DNA of 64,000 nucleotides from JAAYXS01 sp964550375. Its GTDB lineage: Bacteria; Planctomycetota; Phycisphaerae; UBA1845; Fen-1342. The stretch lies in the NCBI GenBank assembly GCA_964550375.1, contig CAZJYX010000003.1, positions 155,413-219,412 on the forward strand, written 5' to 3'. The notes under the pieces were generated by a model. The model was not told where the DNA came from. It was given only the letters and a program-made list of their open reading frames with translations, and made no database searches. Made by a program: the position numbers and the translations under genes. Positions 54,098 to 63,150 of the stretch are shown here, piece by piece. Numbering within the stretch: position 1 is the stretch's first letter; every line of letters begins with the position of its first letter.

Positions 54098-54937
54098 ATG
54101 ACCAAGCACCTTGACCAACTCGCCCTATCCGTCCTGCTCGCCCTGGCCTGCTGCGCCGCGGCCAGCGCCCAGGACCGCATCGAGCCTCTGCCCAAGGACC
54201 TCGAACAGGTCGGCATCGACGAGCGCCTCGACACCACGCTGCCACTGGACCTTGAATTCACCGACCACACCGGCAAACAGGTCCGTCTGCGGGAGTACTT
54301 CGACGGCCAGACCCCCGTCATCCTCACGCTGAACTACTTCAAGTGCCAGATGCTGTGCACGCTCCAACTCAACGAGCTGGTCGATACGCTCAAGCTGCTC
54401 GACTGGGTCGCCGGCGACCAGTTCCAGATCGTTACCGTGAGCTTCAACCCCGAGGAGGGCCACGCCCTCGCGGCGCTCAAGCGCCAGAGCTACCTCAACT
54501 ACTATGGTAAGCCCGCGGCCGCGGAGGGCTGGCACTTCCTGACCAGCCCCGGCAACCAGCAGAGCATCGACGCCCTGCTCAAGGCCACCGGCTTCCGCAT
54601 CAAGTACATCCCGGAGACCGGCGAGTACTCGCACGCGGCGGCGCTGATCCTCTGCACGCCCGACGGCCGCATCTCGCGCTACCTGTACGCCTTCCCCTAC
54701 CCACCCAAGACGGTGCGTCTATCGCTCGTCGAAGCTTCCGAGGGCAAGATCGGCTCGACCGTCGATCGCATCCTGCTGTTCTGCTATCACTATGACGGTC
54801 AGGGCTACAGCCTCGCCGCCATGAACTTCGTCCGCGCGGGCGGCGTGCTCTCGCTGGGCCTGGTGGGCGGCCTAGTGCTGATCCTGTGGCGCTTTGACCC
54901 CCGCCGCCGCAAGACGGCCCCGGTGCCGGACCCATGA
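54098..54937 (+). CDS. SCO1/SenC-type copper chaperone for cytochrome oxidase
   Basis: A 279-residue exported thioredoxin-fold protein. It has a signal peptide (LALSVLLALACCAAASA), the copper motif CQMLC (C83, C87) and a distal histidine in GEYSHAAALI. A C-terminal helix near 245-267 gives membrane attachment. SCO proteins deliver copper to CuA of subunit II, which is encoded by the next gene with a four-base overlap. Confidence 0.93.
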   Translation: MTKHLDQLALSVLLALACCAAASAQDRIEPLPKDLEQVGIDERLDTTLPLDLEFTDHTGKQVRLREYFDGQTPVILTLNYFKCQMLCTLQLNELVDTLKLLDWVAGDQFQIVTVSFNPEEGHALAALKRQSYLNYYGKPAAAEGWHFLTSPGNQQSIDALLKATGFRIKYIPETGEYSHAAALILCTPDGRISRYLYAFPYPPKTVRLSLVEASEGKIGSTVDRILLFCYHYDGQGYSLAAMNFVRAGGVLSLGLVGGLVLILWRFDPRRRKTAPVPDP

Positions 54938-55971
54938 CGCCCCGGTTCCCCGCGCTGCTGGCCCAGGCCGGCGAACCCACCACCCCGCCGGCCGACACCT
55001 TCTGGCTGCCCGCGCCGAGCGCCACCGCCGCCCCGCACGTCGATACGGCCTTCTACTTCATCTACTGGGTGTCGGTCTTCTTCTTCGTGCTGGTCGTGGC
55101 GCTCATGGTGTACTTCGTCATCCGCTATCGGCGCCGCGTCGAAGGCGAGCCGGCCCAGGGCGGTGCGCACCACAACACGGCCCTCGAAATCACCTGGTCG
55201 GCGATCCCGCTCGTGCTCGTGGTCGTCATGTTCTACATGGGCTTCCGCGGGTTTATGGACATCGTCAACCCGCCGGCCAACGCGCTCGACATTCACGTCC
55301 TCGGCCAGAAATGGACGTGGATCTTCACGTATCCCAACGGCCACGCCGACACCGAGCTGCACGTCCCGGTCGATACGCCGGTCCGCCTGATCCTCACGTC
55401 CAACGACGTCATCCACAGCCTTTATGTCCGGGAGTTCCGCATCAAGCGCGACGCCGTCCCCGGCCGGTACAACAAGATCTGGTTCCGCGCCACGCACCCC
55501 GGCCGCTTCTGGGCGCTGTGCACCGAGTACTGCGGGCAGCAGCACTCCACCATGCTCGCTCCGGTCGTCGTCCATGAGCCCGGCGGCTATGAGAAATGGC
55601 TGGCCGCCGCCGCCGACCCGTTCCAGACGCGCTCGTTCGCCGAGGTCGGCGCCATGCTGCATCAGAAGCGTTGCAGCGGCTGCCATTCGGACGACGGCCG
55701 ACCGCACGTCGGCCCGACTTTCAAGGACCTCTTCGGCAAGACCGTGCAGTTCACCGACGGCACCGCGGCGGTCGCCGATGAGAACTACATCCGCGAATCC
55801 ATCGTCAACCCCGCCGTGAAGATCGTCGCCGGCTACCCCAATGTCATGCCGACCTTCAGGGGCCAGCTCAAGGACAACGAGCTCACCGCCATCATCGAAT
55901 ACATCAAGGAACTCAGCGGGGCCGCCACCTCCGTACCCGTGCCCGACCCCGCACCCGAGCCCGCACCATGA
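54934..55971 (+). CDS. coxB: caa3-type cytochrome c oxidase subunit II with fused cytochrome c
   Basis: A 345-residue subunit II. Two helices (about 40-64, 87-104) are followed by a CuA domain with H161, C196, C200, H204 and M207 (VIHSLYVREF, CTEYCGQQHSTM). A C-terminal cytochrome c domain has heme site CSGCH (C247-H251) and a methionine ligand in NVMPTFRG. The fused heme marks a caa3 oxidase, able to take electrons from ACIII directly. Overlaps with SCO and subunit I are four bases each. Confidence 0.96.
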   Translation: MTPRFPALLAQAGEPTTPPADTFWLPAPSATAAPHVDTAFYFIYWVSVFFFVLVVALMVYFVIRYRRRVEGEPAQGGAHHNTALEITWSAIPLVLVVVMFYMGFRGFMDIVNPPANALDIHVLGQKWTWIFTYPNGHADTELHVPVDTPVRLILTSNDVIHSLYVREFRIKRDAVPGRYNKIWFRATHPGRFWALCTEYCGQQHSTMLAPVVVHEPGGYEKWLAAAADPFQTRSFAEVGAMLHQKRCSGCHSDDGRPHVGPTFKDLFGKTVQFTDGTAAVADENYIRESIVNPAVKIVAGYPNVMPTFRGQLKDNELTAIIEYIKELSGAATSVPVPDPAPEPAP

Positions 55972-57623
55972 CCACGCTCAACCCCCCGCCGCCCGCCGCT
56001 GTTGACTATCTCAACCACCGCTCCGGCCTGCGCGGCTGGCTGCTTACGCTCGACCACAAGCGCATCGGCGTCATGTACCTCGCTTCGATCCTCGGTGCGT
56101 TTCTGCTCGGCGGCATCTTCGGCCTGCTCATCCGCACGGAGCTCTTCAAGTCCACCAAGGTCTTCATCGAGGCCGACACCTACAACCAGTTCTTCACGCT
56201 GCACGGCGTGATCATGACCTTCCTGGTCATCATCCCCGGCATCCCGGGCGCGCTGGGCAACTTCGTCCTGCCGATCATGCTGGGCGCCAAGGACCTAGCG
56301 TTCCCGCGCCTCAATCTCGCCAGCTATTACCTGTGGGTCGCGGGCGCACTGCTGGCCGTCCTCGCCATCGTCATGGGCAGCCTTGACACCGGCTGGACCC
56401 TCTACGCGCCGTACTCGACGACCACCGGCATGGGCGGCGTCGTGCCGGTCCTGCTCGGGGCCTTCCTGCTCGGCTTCAGCTCGATCTTCACGGGCCTCAA
56501 CTTCATCGTGACGATACACAAGATGCGGCCGCCCGGCATGACCTGGTTCCGCCTGCCGCTGTTCCTGTGGGCGCTCTATGCCACCTCGGTGATCCAGATC
56601 CTCGCCACGCCCGTGCTGGGCATCACGCTGCTGCTGCTCATCGCCGAGCGCTCACTGGGCTTCGGCATCTTCGATCCCAACCTCGGCGGCGACCCCGTGC
56701 TCTACCAGCACTTCTTCTGGTTCTACTCGCACCCCGCCGTCTACATCATGATCCTGCCCGCCATGGGCATCGTCAGCGAGATCATCTCGGCCCTCTCGCG
56801 CAAGCACATCTTCGGCTACCACTTCATCGCCTTCTCGAGCATCGCGATCGCGCTTTTCGGCTTCTTCGTGTGGGGCCACCACATGTTCGTCAGCGGCCAG
56901 TCCACACTGCTGACGACCATCTTCAGCCTGCTGACGTACGGCGTCTCGATCCCGTCCGCCGTCAAGGTCTTCAACTGGCTGGCGACGCTGCGCGGCGGCT
57001 CGATCTCGCTGCGCACCCCGATGCTCTACGCGCTGAGCTTCATCTTCATTTTCGCCATCGGCGGCCTGACGGGCCTGTTCCTGGGCGCCATGGCCACCAA
57101 CATGCACCTGCACGACACGTACTTCGTCGTGGCCCATTTTCACTACGTCATGATGGGCAGCACCCTAGTGGCCATGATCGGCGGCATCCACTACTGGTGG
57201 CCCAAGATGTTCGGCCGCCTGTACAGCGAGCTCTGGAGCACCATCGCCTGGGCCCTGGTCTTCATCGGCTTCAACGTCACGTTCTTCCCCCAGTTTGTCA
57301 TGGGCAGCCGCGGCATGCCGCGCCGCTACTGGAGCTACGTGAACCTGGAGGAGTACACCTGGATGCACCAGCTCTCGACGATCGGGTCGTACGTCATGGC
57401 CGTCGGCTTCGTCATCACCGCGATTTACCTGGTCCATTCGATTGTCGCCGGCCGCCGGGCGCCGGCCAACCCGTGGGGCGCCGCCACCCTGGAATGGCGC
57501 TGTGCCTCGCCGCCGCCGCCGCACAACTTCGACGAGCCGCCGACCGTCGGCGATCCGTACGATTTCCGCGACCTGCGCTATGACCCGGCGCGCGCGGGCT
57601 ACGTGCCCGCCGCCGGATCGTGA
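55968..57623 (+). CDS. coxA: Cytochrome c oxidase subunit I, A2-type heme-copper oxidase
   Basis: A 551-residue catalytic subunit with twelve helices. The low-spin heme ligands include H79 (FFTLHGVIMTF). The CuB/tyrosine region reads WFYSHPAVYIMILPAMGI, where the A1-type glutamate is replaced and the YS motif of A2 oxidases is present. Further histidines lie in WGHHMFVSG and HLHDTYFVVAHFHYV. It reduces oxygen to water and pumps protons. Confidence 0.97.
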   Translation: MTTLNPPPPAAVDYLNHRSGLRGWLLTLDHKRIGVMYLASILGAFLLGGIFGLLIRTELFKSTKVFIEADTYNQFFTLHGVIMTFLVIIPGIPGALGNFVLPIMLGAKDLAFPRLNLASYYLWVAGALLAVLAIVMGSLDTGWTLYAPYSTTTGMGGVVPVLLGAFLLGFSSIFTGLNFIVTIHKMRPPGMTWFRLPLFLWALYATSVIQILATPVLGITLLLLIAERSLGFGIFDPNLGGDPVLYQHFFWFYSHPAVYIMILPAMGIVSEIISALSRKHIFGYHFIAFSSIAIALFGFFVWGHHMFVSGQSTLLTTIFSLLTYGVSIPSAVKVFNWLATLRGGSISLRTPMLYALSFIFIFAIGGLTGLFLGAMATNMHLHDTYFVVAHFHYVMMGSTLVAMIGGIHYWWPKMFGRLYSELWSTIAWALVFIGFNVTFFPQFVMGSRGMPRRYWSYVNLEEYTWMHQLSTIGSYVMAVGFVITAIYLVHSIVAGRRAPANPWGAATLEWRCASPPPPHNFDEPPTVGDPYDFRDLRYDPARAGYVPAAGS

Positions 57624-57648
57624 GCCTTCCGGGAGCGAAGCGCCGCTG

Positions 57649-58491
57649 ATGAACGCCCAGACCGGTCAGCCCAACCACGGCCACCCGCCGCACCTGGCCC
57701 ACCACTTCCACACGCCGGGCCAGCAGTTCCAGTCCGCGGTCTTCGGAATGTGGCTGTTTCTGGCCACCGAGATCCTGCTGTTCGGCGGGCTGTTCTGCGC
57801 CTACGCGGTCTATCGCGGCAACCACCCGGAGGTCTTCGTCCACGCCCACCATTACCTCGACAGAAACCTCGGCGCCATCAACACCATCATCCTGCTCATC
57901 AGCAGCTTCACGATGGCGGCCGCGGTGTGGGCCGTCCAGCACGGCCGGCAGCGCATGCTCGTCGGTATGCTGGTCGCCACGCTGGTCTGCGCCGGCGGCT
58001 TCATCGGCATCAAGGCCGTTGAGTACCAGCACAAATGGCAGCACGGCCTGCTCTGGGGCAAGTACTACCAGCCCCAGCAGCATGACAGCCCCGCCACGAC
58101 CCCGGCCGAGGAAGTGCCGGCCAGCGCCGAGCCCGCGGCGGAGGTCCCGGCCGCCGCACCGGCCCCGACGGACGACGGTCCGCATGAGACCTTCCGCGCC
58201 CCCAGCCCCGGGCCGACCGGCCTGGTGCCGCCGGGCCCGACCACGCCGGAAGAACACGTCCAGGAAGCCCAGAACGTGCGCATGTTCTTCTCCGTCTACT
58301 TCGGTATGACGGGCCTGCACGGGCTGCACGTGATCGCCGGCATGATCGCAATTGCCTGGGTGCTGGTCGGCGCGCTCCAGGGTCGGTTCAGCCCGGCGTA
58401 TTTCACGCCCGTGCCGATGGTCGGCCTCTACTGGCACGTGGTCGATCTGATCTGGATTTACCTGTTCCCGCTATTCTACCTGATTCATTAG
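57649..58491 (+). CDS. coxC: Cytochrome c oxidase subunit III with an Ala/Pro-rich insertion
   Basis: A 280-residue subunit III. The first helices (FGMWLFLATEILLFGGLF, INTIILLISSFTMAAAVW) and the last ones (GMTGLHGLHVIAGMIAIAWV, GLYWHVVDLIWIYLFPLF) are canonical. Between them, about residues 145-205 are a low-complexity Pro/Ala/Glu/Thr segment that is unusual for the family and would form an exposed loop. ATG 57649 follows a distant GGGAG. Confidence 0.94.
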   Translation: MNAQTGQPNHGHPPHLAHHFHTPGQQFQSAVFGMWLFLATEILLFGGLFCAYAVYRGNHPEVFVHAHHYLDRNLGAINTIILLISSFTMAAAVWAVQHGRQRMLVGMLVATLVCAGGFIGIKAVEYQHKWQHGLLWGKYYQPQQHDSPATTPAEEVPASAEPAAEVPAAAPAPTDDGPHETFRAPSPGPTGLVPPGPTTPEEHVQEAQNVRMFFSVYFGMTGLHGLHVIAGMIAIAWVLVGALQGRFSPAYFTPVPMVGLYWHVVDLIWIYLFPLFYLIH

Positions 58492-58502
58492 CGAGTCCGC
58501 CC

Positions 58503-58865
58503 ATGACCACACCTGCCAAGCCCCACGCCCACGCCGAAATCGGCCATCCCGTGCCGATGAAGGTGCTCGCCGGCACGCTGGCGGCCCTGCTGTTGCTCAC
58601 GGTCATCACGGTGGGGGCAACGTGGGTGGACTTCGGCGCGGTGGCCAACCTGTGGATCGCGCTGATCATCGCGACGATCAAGGCGATTCTCGTGGCGCTG
58701 TTCTTCATGCACCTGGCCTATGACCGGCCATTCAACGCCGTCGTCCTGGCGGCCGCCCTGTTCTTCGTGCTGCTGTTCGTCTGCTTCACGCTGATGGACA
58801 CCCGGGCCTACCAGGACGACATCAGCGCCCACCGCACCGCCGAAACCACGCGTTCCCCGCCTTGA
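58503..58865 (+). CDS. Cytochrome c oxidase subunit IV (caa3 type)
   Basis: A 120-residue membrane protein with three helices of the COX4_pro type. Signatures are VGATWVDFGAVANLWIALII and ATIKAILVALFFMHLAYDRP. It stabilises the oxidase and is the last gene of the operon, which runs from actA. The convergent DUF3179 gene ends 80 bases downstream. Confidence 0.92.
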   Translation: MTTPAKPHAHAEIGHPVPMKVLAGTLAALLLLTVITVGATWVDFGAVANLWIALIIATIKAILVALFFMHLAYDRPFNAVVLAAALFFVLLFVCFTLMDTRAYQDDISAHRTAETTRSPP

Positions 58866-58945
58866 CGGCGCACCGACCACCGAGGCGAGGAGCGCAGCCC
58901 CAATGGGCAGGCGTTCGTGCCGCAACCAACCAGACCGCTGAGCCG

Positions 58946-60031
58946 CTACTTCTCCCCGCGCTGGGTTTCCGGACCTCTGTAGTAGTCCTGTGCCTGCCAC
59001 GCGAAGGCGGCCGCCCGCACCGTCGGCACGTCCGCCGTCAACCACAGCGTGTCCGGATGGTCGTGCACCAGTCCGCCGACCCGCACACCCGCGAAGTCGC
59101 GCGCCCAGCGCCCCGCCTCCGCCTGCCCGACAATCTCCACCAGCGACAGCGCCTGCCAGCGCCCCTCCACGTGGAAGCCGATCACCGGCGACTTCAGATC
59201 CGGCCCGTCCGGCAGCGGCCGCACGGCAAACAGCAGGTCTTCCGAATCGAGATAGGGCTGGTACGACGTCTTGTACAGCTTGTGCATGCCCGGCCGCGGC
59301 GCGAGCACCGTCCCATCCGGGTATCGCGTGCGCCACTGCGACCACGTCACGACCGATACCGGCAACACATCCAACGTCGCGCCGCGTGCCGCCGCCGGCC
59401 CGGCAATCGCCCGGAATTGGAGCTGCCCCCACAGGCTTTCACCGCCGCCGTCGGCCTGCCGGTCATAGAGCACGAGGTTCGAGTTGAACACCAGGCCGCT
59501 GATTCCCAGCTCGAGCGGCGCGCCCGCCACACGCCGATCGAACACGACCGCGCTGTCGCAGAGCGGGTCAAACGTTATAGCGATCGCCCGCCCGCCCAGC
59601 GTGTCATTGACCACCTGGTGCCAGTTCATCAGCCGCACTGGGTAGGCCCGCGCCGCCCCGTTCACCTCAACCGCCAGCACCAGGTCCGTCCCCACCAGGT
59701 ACTTGCCCTGGTGCCCCCGCCGCAGGTCGCGGTCGTATTCAAGCGTCCGCGCGACTGTCCAGGTCTCGGGCTCAACCAGGGCCGGCAGCGAATCCTTGGC
59801 CATCCGCGCCGGCACGAGCAGGTCGCGCGGCACGAAGCACGTCGTCAAATCGAACCCATAGCTCGCCACGTTCCGGCCGTCCCCCACCAGCCGTACGCGC
59901 CTGGTCATCCGCTCGCCCCAGTGCACCACAACCAGCGTGCAGAGCACCGCCGCCCCCACCAGCGGCCAGCCGCTGCGGAGATCCAGTAGCCGTCCGGTTG
60001 CCGACCGTGGCACGTGCGCGATGTCGCTCAC
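58946..60031 (-). CDS. DUF3179 domain protein
   Basis: A 361-residue protein with one N-terminal helix (LVGAAVLCTLVVVHW) and an extracytoplasmic DUF3179 domain (LMNWHQVVNDTLGGRAIAIT, FDPLCDSAVVFDR, ESLWGQLQFRAI, TYPQWRTRYPDG-like SQWRTRYPDGTVLAP). The cysteine in DPLC is shared with the family's CPLC motif, with its first cysteine changed. Function is unknown; a copper or cofactor role beside oxidase genes is inferred from context only. GTG 60031 overlaps the ctaB stop and follows GGAGGTGAG. Confidence 0.88.
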   Translation of the reverse strand: MSDIAHVPRSATGRLLDLRSGWPLVGAAVLCTLVVVHWGERMTRRVRLVGDGRNVASYGFDLTTCFVPRDLLVPARMAKDSLPALVEPETWTVARTLEYDRDLRRGHQGKYLVGTDLVLAVEVNGAARAYPVRLMNWHQVVNDTLGGRAIAITFDPLCDSAVVFDRRVAGAPLELGISGLVFNSNLVLYDRQADGGGESLWGQLQFRAIAGPAAARGATLDVLPVSVVTWSQWRTRYPDGTVLAPRPGMHKLYKTSYQPYLDSEDLLFAVRPLPDGPDLKSPVIGFHVEGRWQALSLVEIVGQAEAGRWARDFAGVRVGGLVHDHPDTLWLTADVPTVRAAAFAWQAQDYYRGPETQRGEK

Positions 60032-60957
60032 ACCTCACCTCCAGCCCGGTCGAGCAGCATAAGCGCCAGCAGGACCGGCAGATAGATCACACTCGCCACG
60101 AACAGACGCCGCGCCGCCCCCGTGCTCCGCTGCCGCTCCAGCGCCACCCCCGCCGCGAGCAGCCCCGCCCACAGAACGATCGCCCCGCCCGCGTACACCC
60201 ACCCCGTCACCCGCACCCCCGTCAACATCAGCGTGAGCGGCAGCAGTGTCAGCGAGTACAACAGTACCAGGTATGTTGTGAAGTGTCCGCTCACGTCGAT
60301 CACGGGCACCATCAGGAAACCGCCCCGCGCGTAGTCCGCCCGGTGCAGCCAGGCCAGCGCCAGGAAGTGCGGAACCTGCCAGACGAACAGAATGCCGCCG
60401 AGAATCCACGCTCCGATGCCAATCTGCCCGGTTGCCGCGACCCAGCCGATCACCGGGGGGATCGCCCCCACCACCGCGCCGATCAGCGTATTCAGGGGGC
60501 TGCGGATCTTGAGCGGCGTATAGACAAGCACGTAAATCAGCAGTGTCGCCAGCGCCAGCAGCCCCGGCGCCAGCCCCACGCCGCCAATCAGCAGCGACGG
60601 CCCGGCCAGCCCGCTCGTCAGCCCAAACGCCAGCGCCGCCGGCGCGCTCAGCCGGCGCGCGGGCAGCGGCCGCCGCCGCGTCCGCACCATGCGTTCGTCC
60701 CGCGCGACCTCCCACCATTCGTTCAGCGCGTTCGCCCCCAGCGCCGCCAGCGCCGTCCCCACCACCGTATAGAGCAGCCGCGTCCACGCCATGCCCGGCG
60801 GCACCGCGAGCGCGTAGCCCACCGTCGTCGTCGTCACCACTAGCACGCTCAGTCGCCACTTGCCCAGCTCCAGGCAGATCGCGATGTTCGCACGGAGCTG
60901 AGCCGCCGCGCCCGGTCGTGCCGTTGAGGCCACGGAGTCCATCAGCCCGTCAGACAT
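60028..60957 (-). CDS. ctaB: Protoheme IX farnesyltransferase (heme O synthase)
   Basis: A 309-residue UbiA-family membrane enzyme that farnesylates heme B to heme O for the oxidase. The prenyl-diphosphate site is NALNEWWEVARDERMVRTRR followed by RPLP, and the second loop is LIYVLVYTPLKIRSPLNTLI. There are about nine helices. ATG 60957 has GGGAG nearby; a longer N-terminus to 61053 lacks support. It is divergent from the heme A synthase gene. Confidence 0.95.
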   Translation of the reverse strand: MSDGLMDSVASTARPGAAAQLRANIAICLELGKWRLSVLVVTTTTVGYALAVPPGMAWTRLLYTVVGTALAALGANALNEWWEVARDERMVRTRRRPLPARRLSAPAALAFGLTSGLAGPSLLIGGVGLAPGLLALATLLIYVLVYTPLKIRSPLNTLIGAVVGAIPPVIGWVAATGQIGIGAWILGGILFVWQVPHFLALAWLHRADYARGGFLMVPVIDVSGHFTTYLVLLYSLTLLPLTLMLTGVRVTGWVYAGGAIVLWAGLLAAGVALERQRSTGAARRLFVASVIYLPVLLALMLLDRAGGEV

Positions 60958-61018
60958 GCCACACTCCCATACGCCAATTGTAGTCGTCCCGCGCGGCGCC
61001 GCGAGTCCTCCGGGCGCC

Positions 61019-61047
61019 GTGACTGCCTCTCCTCCCGTGGCTATACT
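61019..61047 (+). promoter_or_regulatory. Candidate ctaA promoter
   Basis: GTGACT (61019-61024), 17-base spacer, TATACT (61042-61047). The start would be about 26 bases before ATG 61080. The -35 box is imperfect. Confidence 0.4.
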
Positions 61048-61079
61048 CCGCACGACAAAACCAACTTCTTCAATTCACC

Positions 61080-62492
61080 ATGAAACCGAACACCATCAGC
61101 GACGACCCACACTCCGCCGCCGTTCTCACCCTCGGCTTTGCCACGACCGTCGCCGTGTGGACGGTAGGCTATTTCTGCCGCCTCTTCGGCCCGGCCGTGC
61201 CGGCGCCCCTGCTGTTCGCGCTTATGCTCGCCTGCCTGCTGGCCGGCGGCGTGCTGGCCGGACGCTACACGGACGACGGCGTCCGCCGCGGGCTGTATGT
61301 CGGCCTGCTCGCCGGCCTGATCAACCTCCTGATCGTCGGCAGCCTGATCGGCGGCGAGACCCCCACCGAAATCAAGCGCGGCGCGATCTTCTGGGTGCCC
61401 GGAACGCTCGCAGTCTCGGCTCTGGTCACCTCAATTGGTGCCGCACTGGGCGCGCGCCGCCGGGCACACCACGTGCAGCCCGACTGGTCCGGCCTGTTCG
61501 CGCTCTGCGCCGTCGCCGCCACCGTGGTGCTGCTGGCTGCCGGCGGCCTGGTCACGGGTTTCGGGGAGGGCCTGGCCGTCGTCGATTGGCCCAATACCGA
61601 GGGGTACAACATGTTCCTGTACCCGCTCGCCCGCATGACCGGCGGCGTCTACCTGGAACATGCCCACCGCCTGCTTGGCTCCCTGGCCGGCCTGACCGTG
61701 CTCGTGCTGGCCGTCCACACCCACCGCACTGAGCCGCGCCGCTGGGTCCGCAGTCTCGGCTGGCTGGCACTGCTCCTGGTCATCACGCAGGGCATCCTCG
61801 GCGGCCTCCGCGTCACCGGCCGTTTCACCCTCAGCACCCATCCCGACGACACCGACCCGAAGGTCGTCCTGGCGATCGTGCACGGTGTCTTGGGGCAAAT
61901 CGTGTTCGTCACGCTCGTGGCGCTCGCCGCCGCCCGGACGCGCGCCTGGCGCGCCTCCGGGCCACCGGCCGACGCCCCCGCCGCCGGCACCGACCGCGTG
62001 CTGACCAGCGTGCTCATCGCGCTGCTGGTCATCCAATTAGTACTGGGCGCGCTGGTCCGCCACTTCACGTGGGCGCTGGCGCTGCCGATGGTGAGCTACG
62101 GCCTTGACCTTACGCCGGCCCAACTCAAGACCTATGGCACGTCGGCTCTGCACCTGCATATCATGCTGGCCGTGTTCGTCGTGCTGGCCGCCCTGGCCGT
62201 CGGCGTGCGGTCGTGGGGGTCTCAGCAGACGCCGGCCGTCCTGCGGCGGCTCGGTTCTAAGCTGCTGATTCTCGCTGGGCTCCAGACCGCGCTCGGCGTC
62301 GCAGCCCTAATCGTCACCAGTGGGGATGCCAAAGATCAAGGCCCCGGCGCGATCCACGTTGCGATCACTACGGCCCACCAGCTCACCGGGGCCGCCCTCC
62401 TGGCCCTTGCCTCCCTGCTGCTCGTGTGGAATTGCCGCCTGCTGCGAACGCCGGCGAAGTCGGCCACCACCGCGCACTCGGCTCCAGGTTAG
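61080..62492 (+). CDS. ctaA: Heme A synthase (COX15/CtaA) with N-terminal membrane extension
   Basis: A 470-residue membrane protein that oxidises heme O to heme A. The CtaA core starts near residue 135. It contains GLVTGFGEGLAVVDWPNTEG, HAHRLLGSLAGL, THRTEPRR, QGILGGLRVTGRF, LGALVRHFTWAL and a final GAIHVAITTAHQLTGA, with the expected heme histidines. Residues 1-120 add four helices and a short loop absent from classical CtaA (about 300-340 residues). ATG 61080 has no strong ribosome site. Confidence 0.92.
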   Translation: MKPNTISDDPHSAAVLTLGFATTVAVWTVGYFCRLFGPAVPAPLLFALMLACLLAGGVLAGRYTDDGVRRGLYVGLLAGLINLLIVGSLIGGETPTEIKRGAIFWVPGTLAVSALVTSIGAALGARRRAHHVQPDWSGLFALCAVAATVVLLAAGGLVTGFGEGLAVVDWPNTEGYNMFLYPLARMTGGVYLEHAHRLLGSLAGLTVLVLAVHTHRTEPRRWVRSLGWLALLLVITQGILGGLRVTGRFTLSTHPDDTDPKVVLAIVHGVLGQIVFVTLVALAAARTRAWRASGPPADAPAAGTDRVLTSVLIALLVIQLVLGALVRHFTWALALPMVSYGLDLTPAQLKTYGTSALHLHIMLAVFVVLAALAVGVRSWGSQQTPAVLRRLGSKLLILAGLQTALGVAALIVTSGDAKDQGPGAIHVAITTAHQLTGAALLALASLLLVWNCRLLRTPAKSATTAHSAPG

Positions 62493-62733
62493 TTCCAGCG
62501 CCCTCCCCCGCGACGGCCCTTGCCGACCGGCGTCGGTACCGGACATCGCGCATGCTCATCCTCGCACAACGGCCACGACCAAGGCCGGGCCACAACCTTC
62601 AGGCATGAGGGCCAGAGCCTAGCAGGAAGCGGCTCTGGAAGTAGAGCAAGGACGGGAACAGCGTGCTCTTGGCGTGCGGTCTAACGCCTTCGCGAATACC
62701 CAACAGTGGGTGGAGAATCACGAGCTTCCAGCA

Positions 62734-62753
62734 CACTAACAGTATTGTTAGTG
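62734..62753. repeat. Perfect hairpin in non-coding sequence
   Basis: CACTAACA (62734-62741) and TGTTAGTG (62746-62753) form an 8-base stem with loop GTAT. No T-tract follows. From 62493 to 62967 I see no supported gene; this is the only clear structure. Confidence 0.35.
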
Positions 62754-62967
62754 GAGTCGCCGGCTAACCTGCGCGCCGCTGTACACAAGGGCTGTACGCC
62801 ACAACTCAACAGGTATTACACGACAATTCCGACTGGCAAACTCGCCGTTTCACCGTACGCGTATGGGCCCCCCGGCACAAGTGCCTGGTCACCACTCGCT
62901 ATGGACACAAGCATACAGCCAGAAGCGGGTGTGTGGGCTGAACTTGAGCGGCGACGGATAATTGGTG

Positions 62968-62997
62968 TTGCCATTGGCGCAATTCTTAGGGTATAAT
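62968..62997 (+). promoter_or_regulatory. Sigma70-like promoter upstream of a structured region
   Basis: TTGCCA (62968-62973) and perfect TATAAT (62992-62997) with an 18-base spacer, in locally AT-rich sequence. The predicted start is near 63004, immediately before a nested stem structure. Confidence 0.6.
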
Positions 62998-63003
62998 CCT
63001 TTA

Positions 63004-63070
63004 TCGGATGGGCTTGGCTCGGCGTCTGGGCTTTGTCCGGCGTGGCCGTGCTAGGCCGCCGAACCATCCG
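63004..63070 (+). ncRNA. Candidate structured RNA or 5' leader
   Basis: Right after the promoter at 62968-62997, CGGATGG (63005-63011) pairs with CCATCCG (63064-63070). Inside it, TCGGCG (63019-63024) pairs with CGCCGA (63057-63062). The nested perfect stems begin within a base or two of the predicted transcription start. It matches no RNA family I can name. It could be the leader of the weak ORF at 63151 or a free small RNA. Confidence 0.4.
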
Positions 63071-63150
63071 ACATTTCGCGCTCGCTGGCGGACGTATCTC
63101 TGACGTGGGCGGGCGTGGTTCATTTCGTAGGAGAGGTGGAAGGTCCAGCA

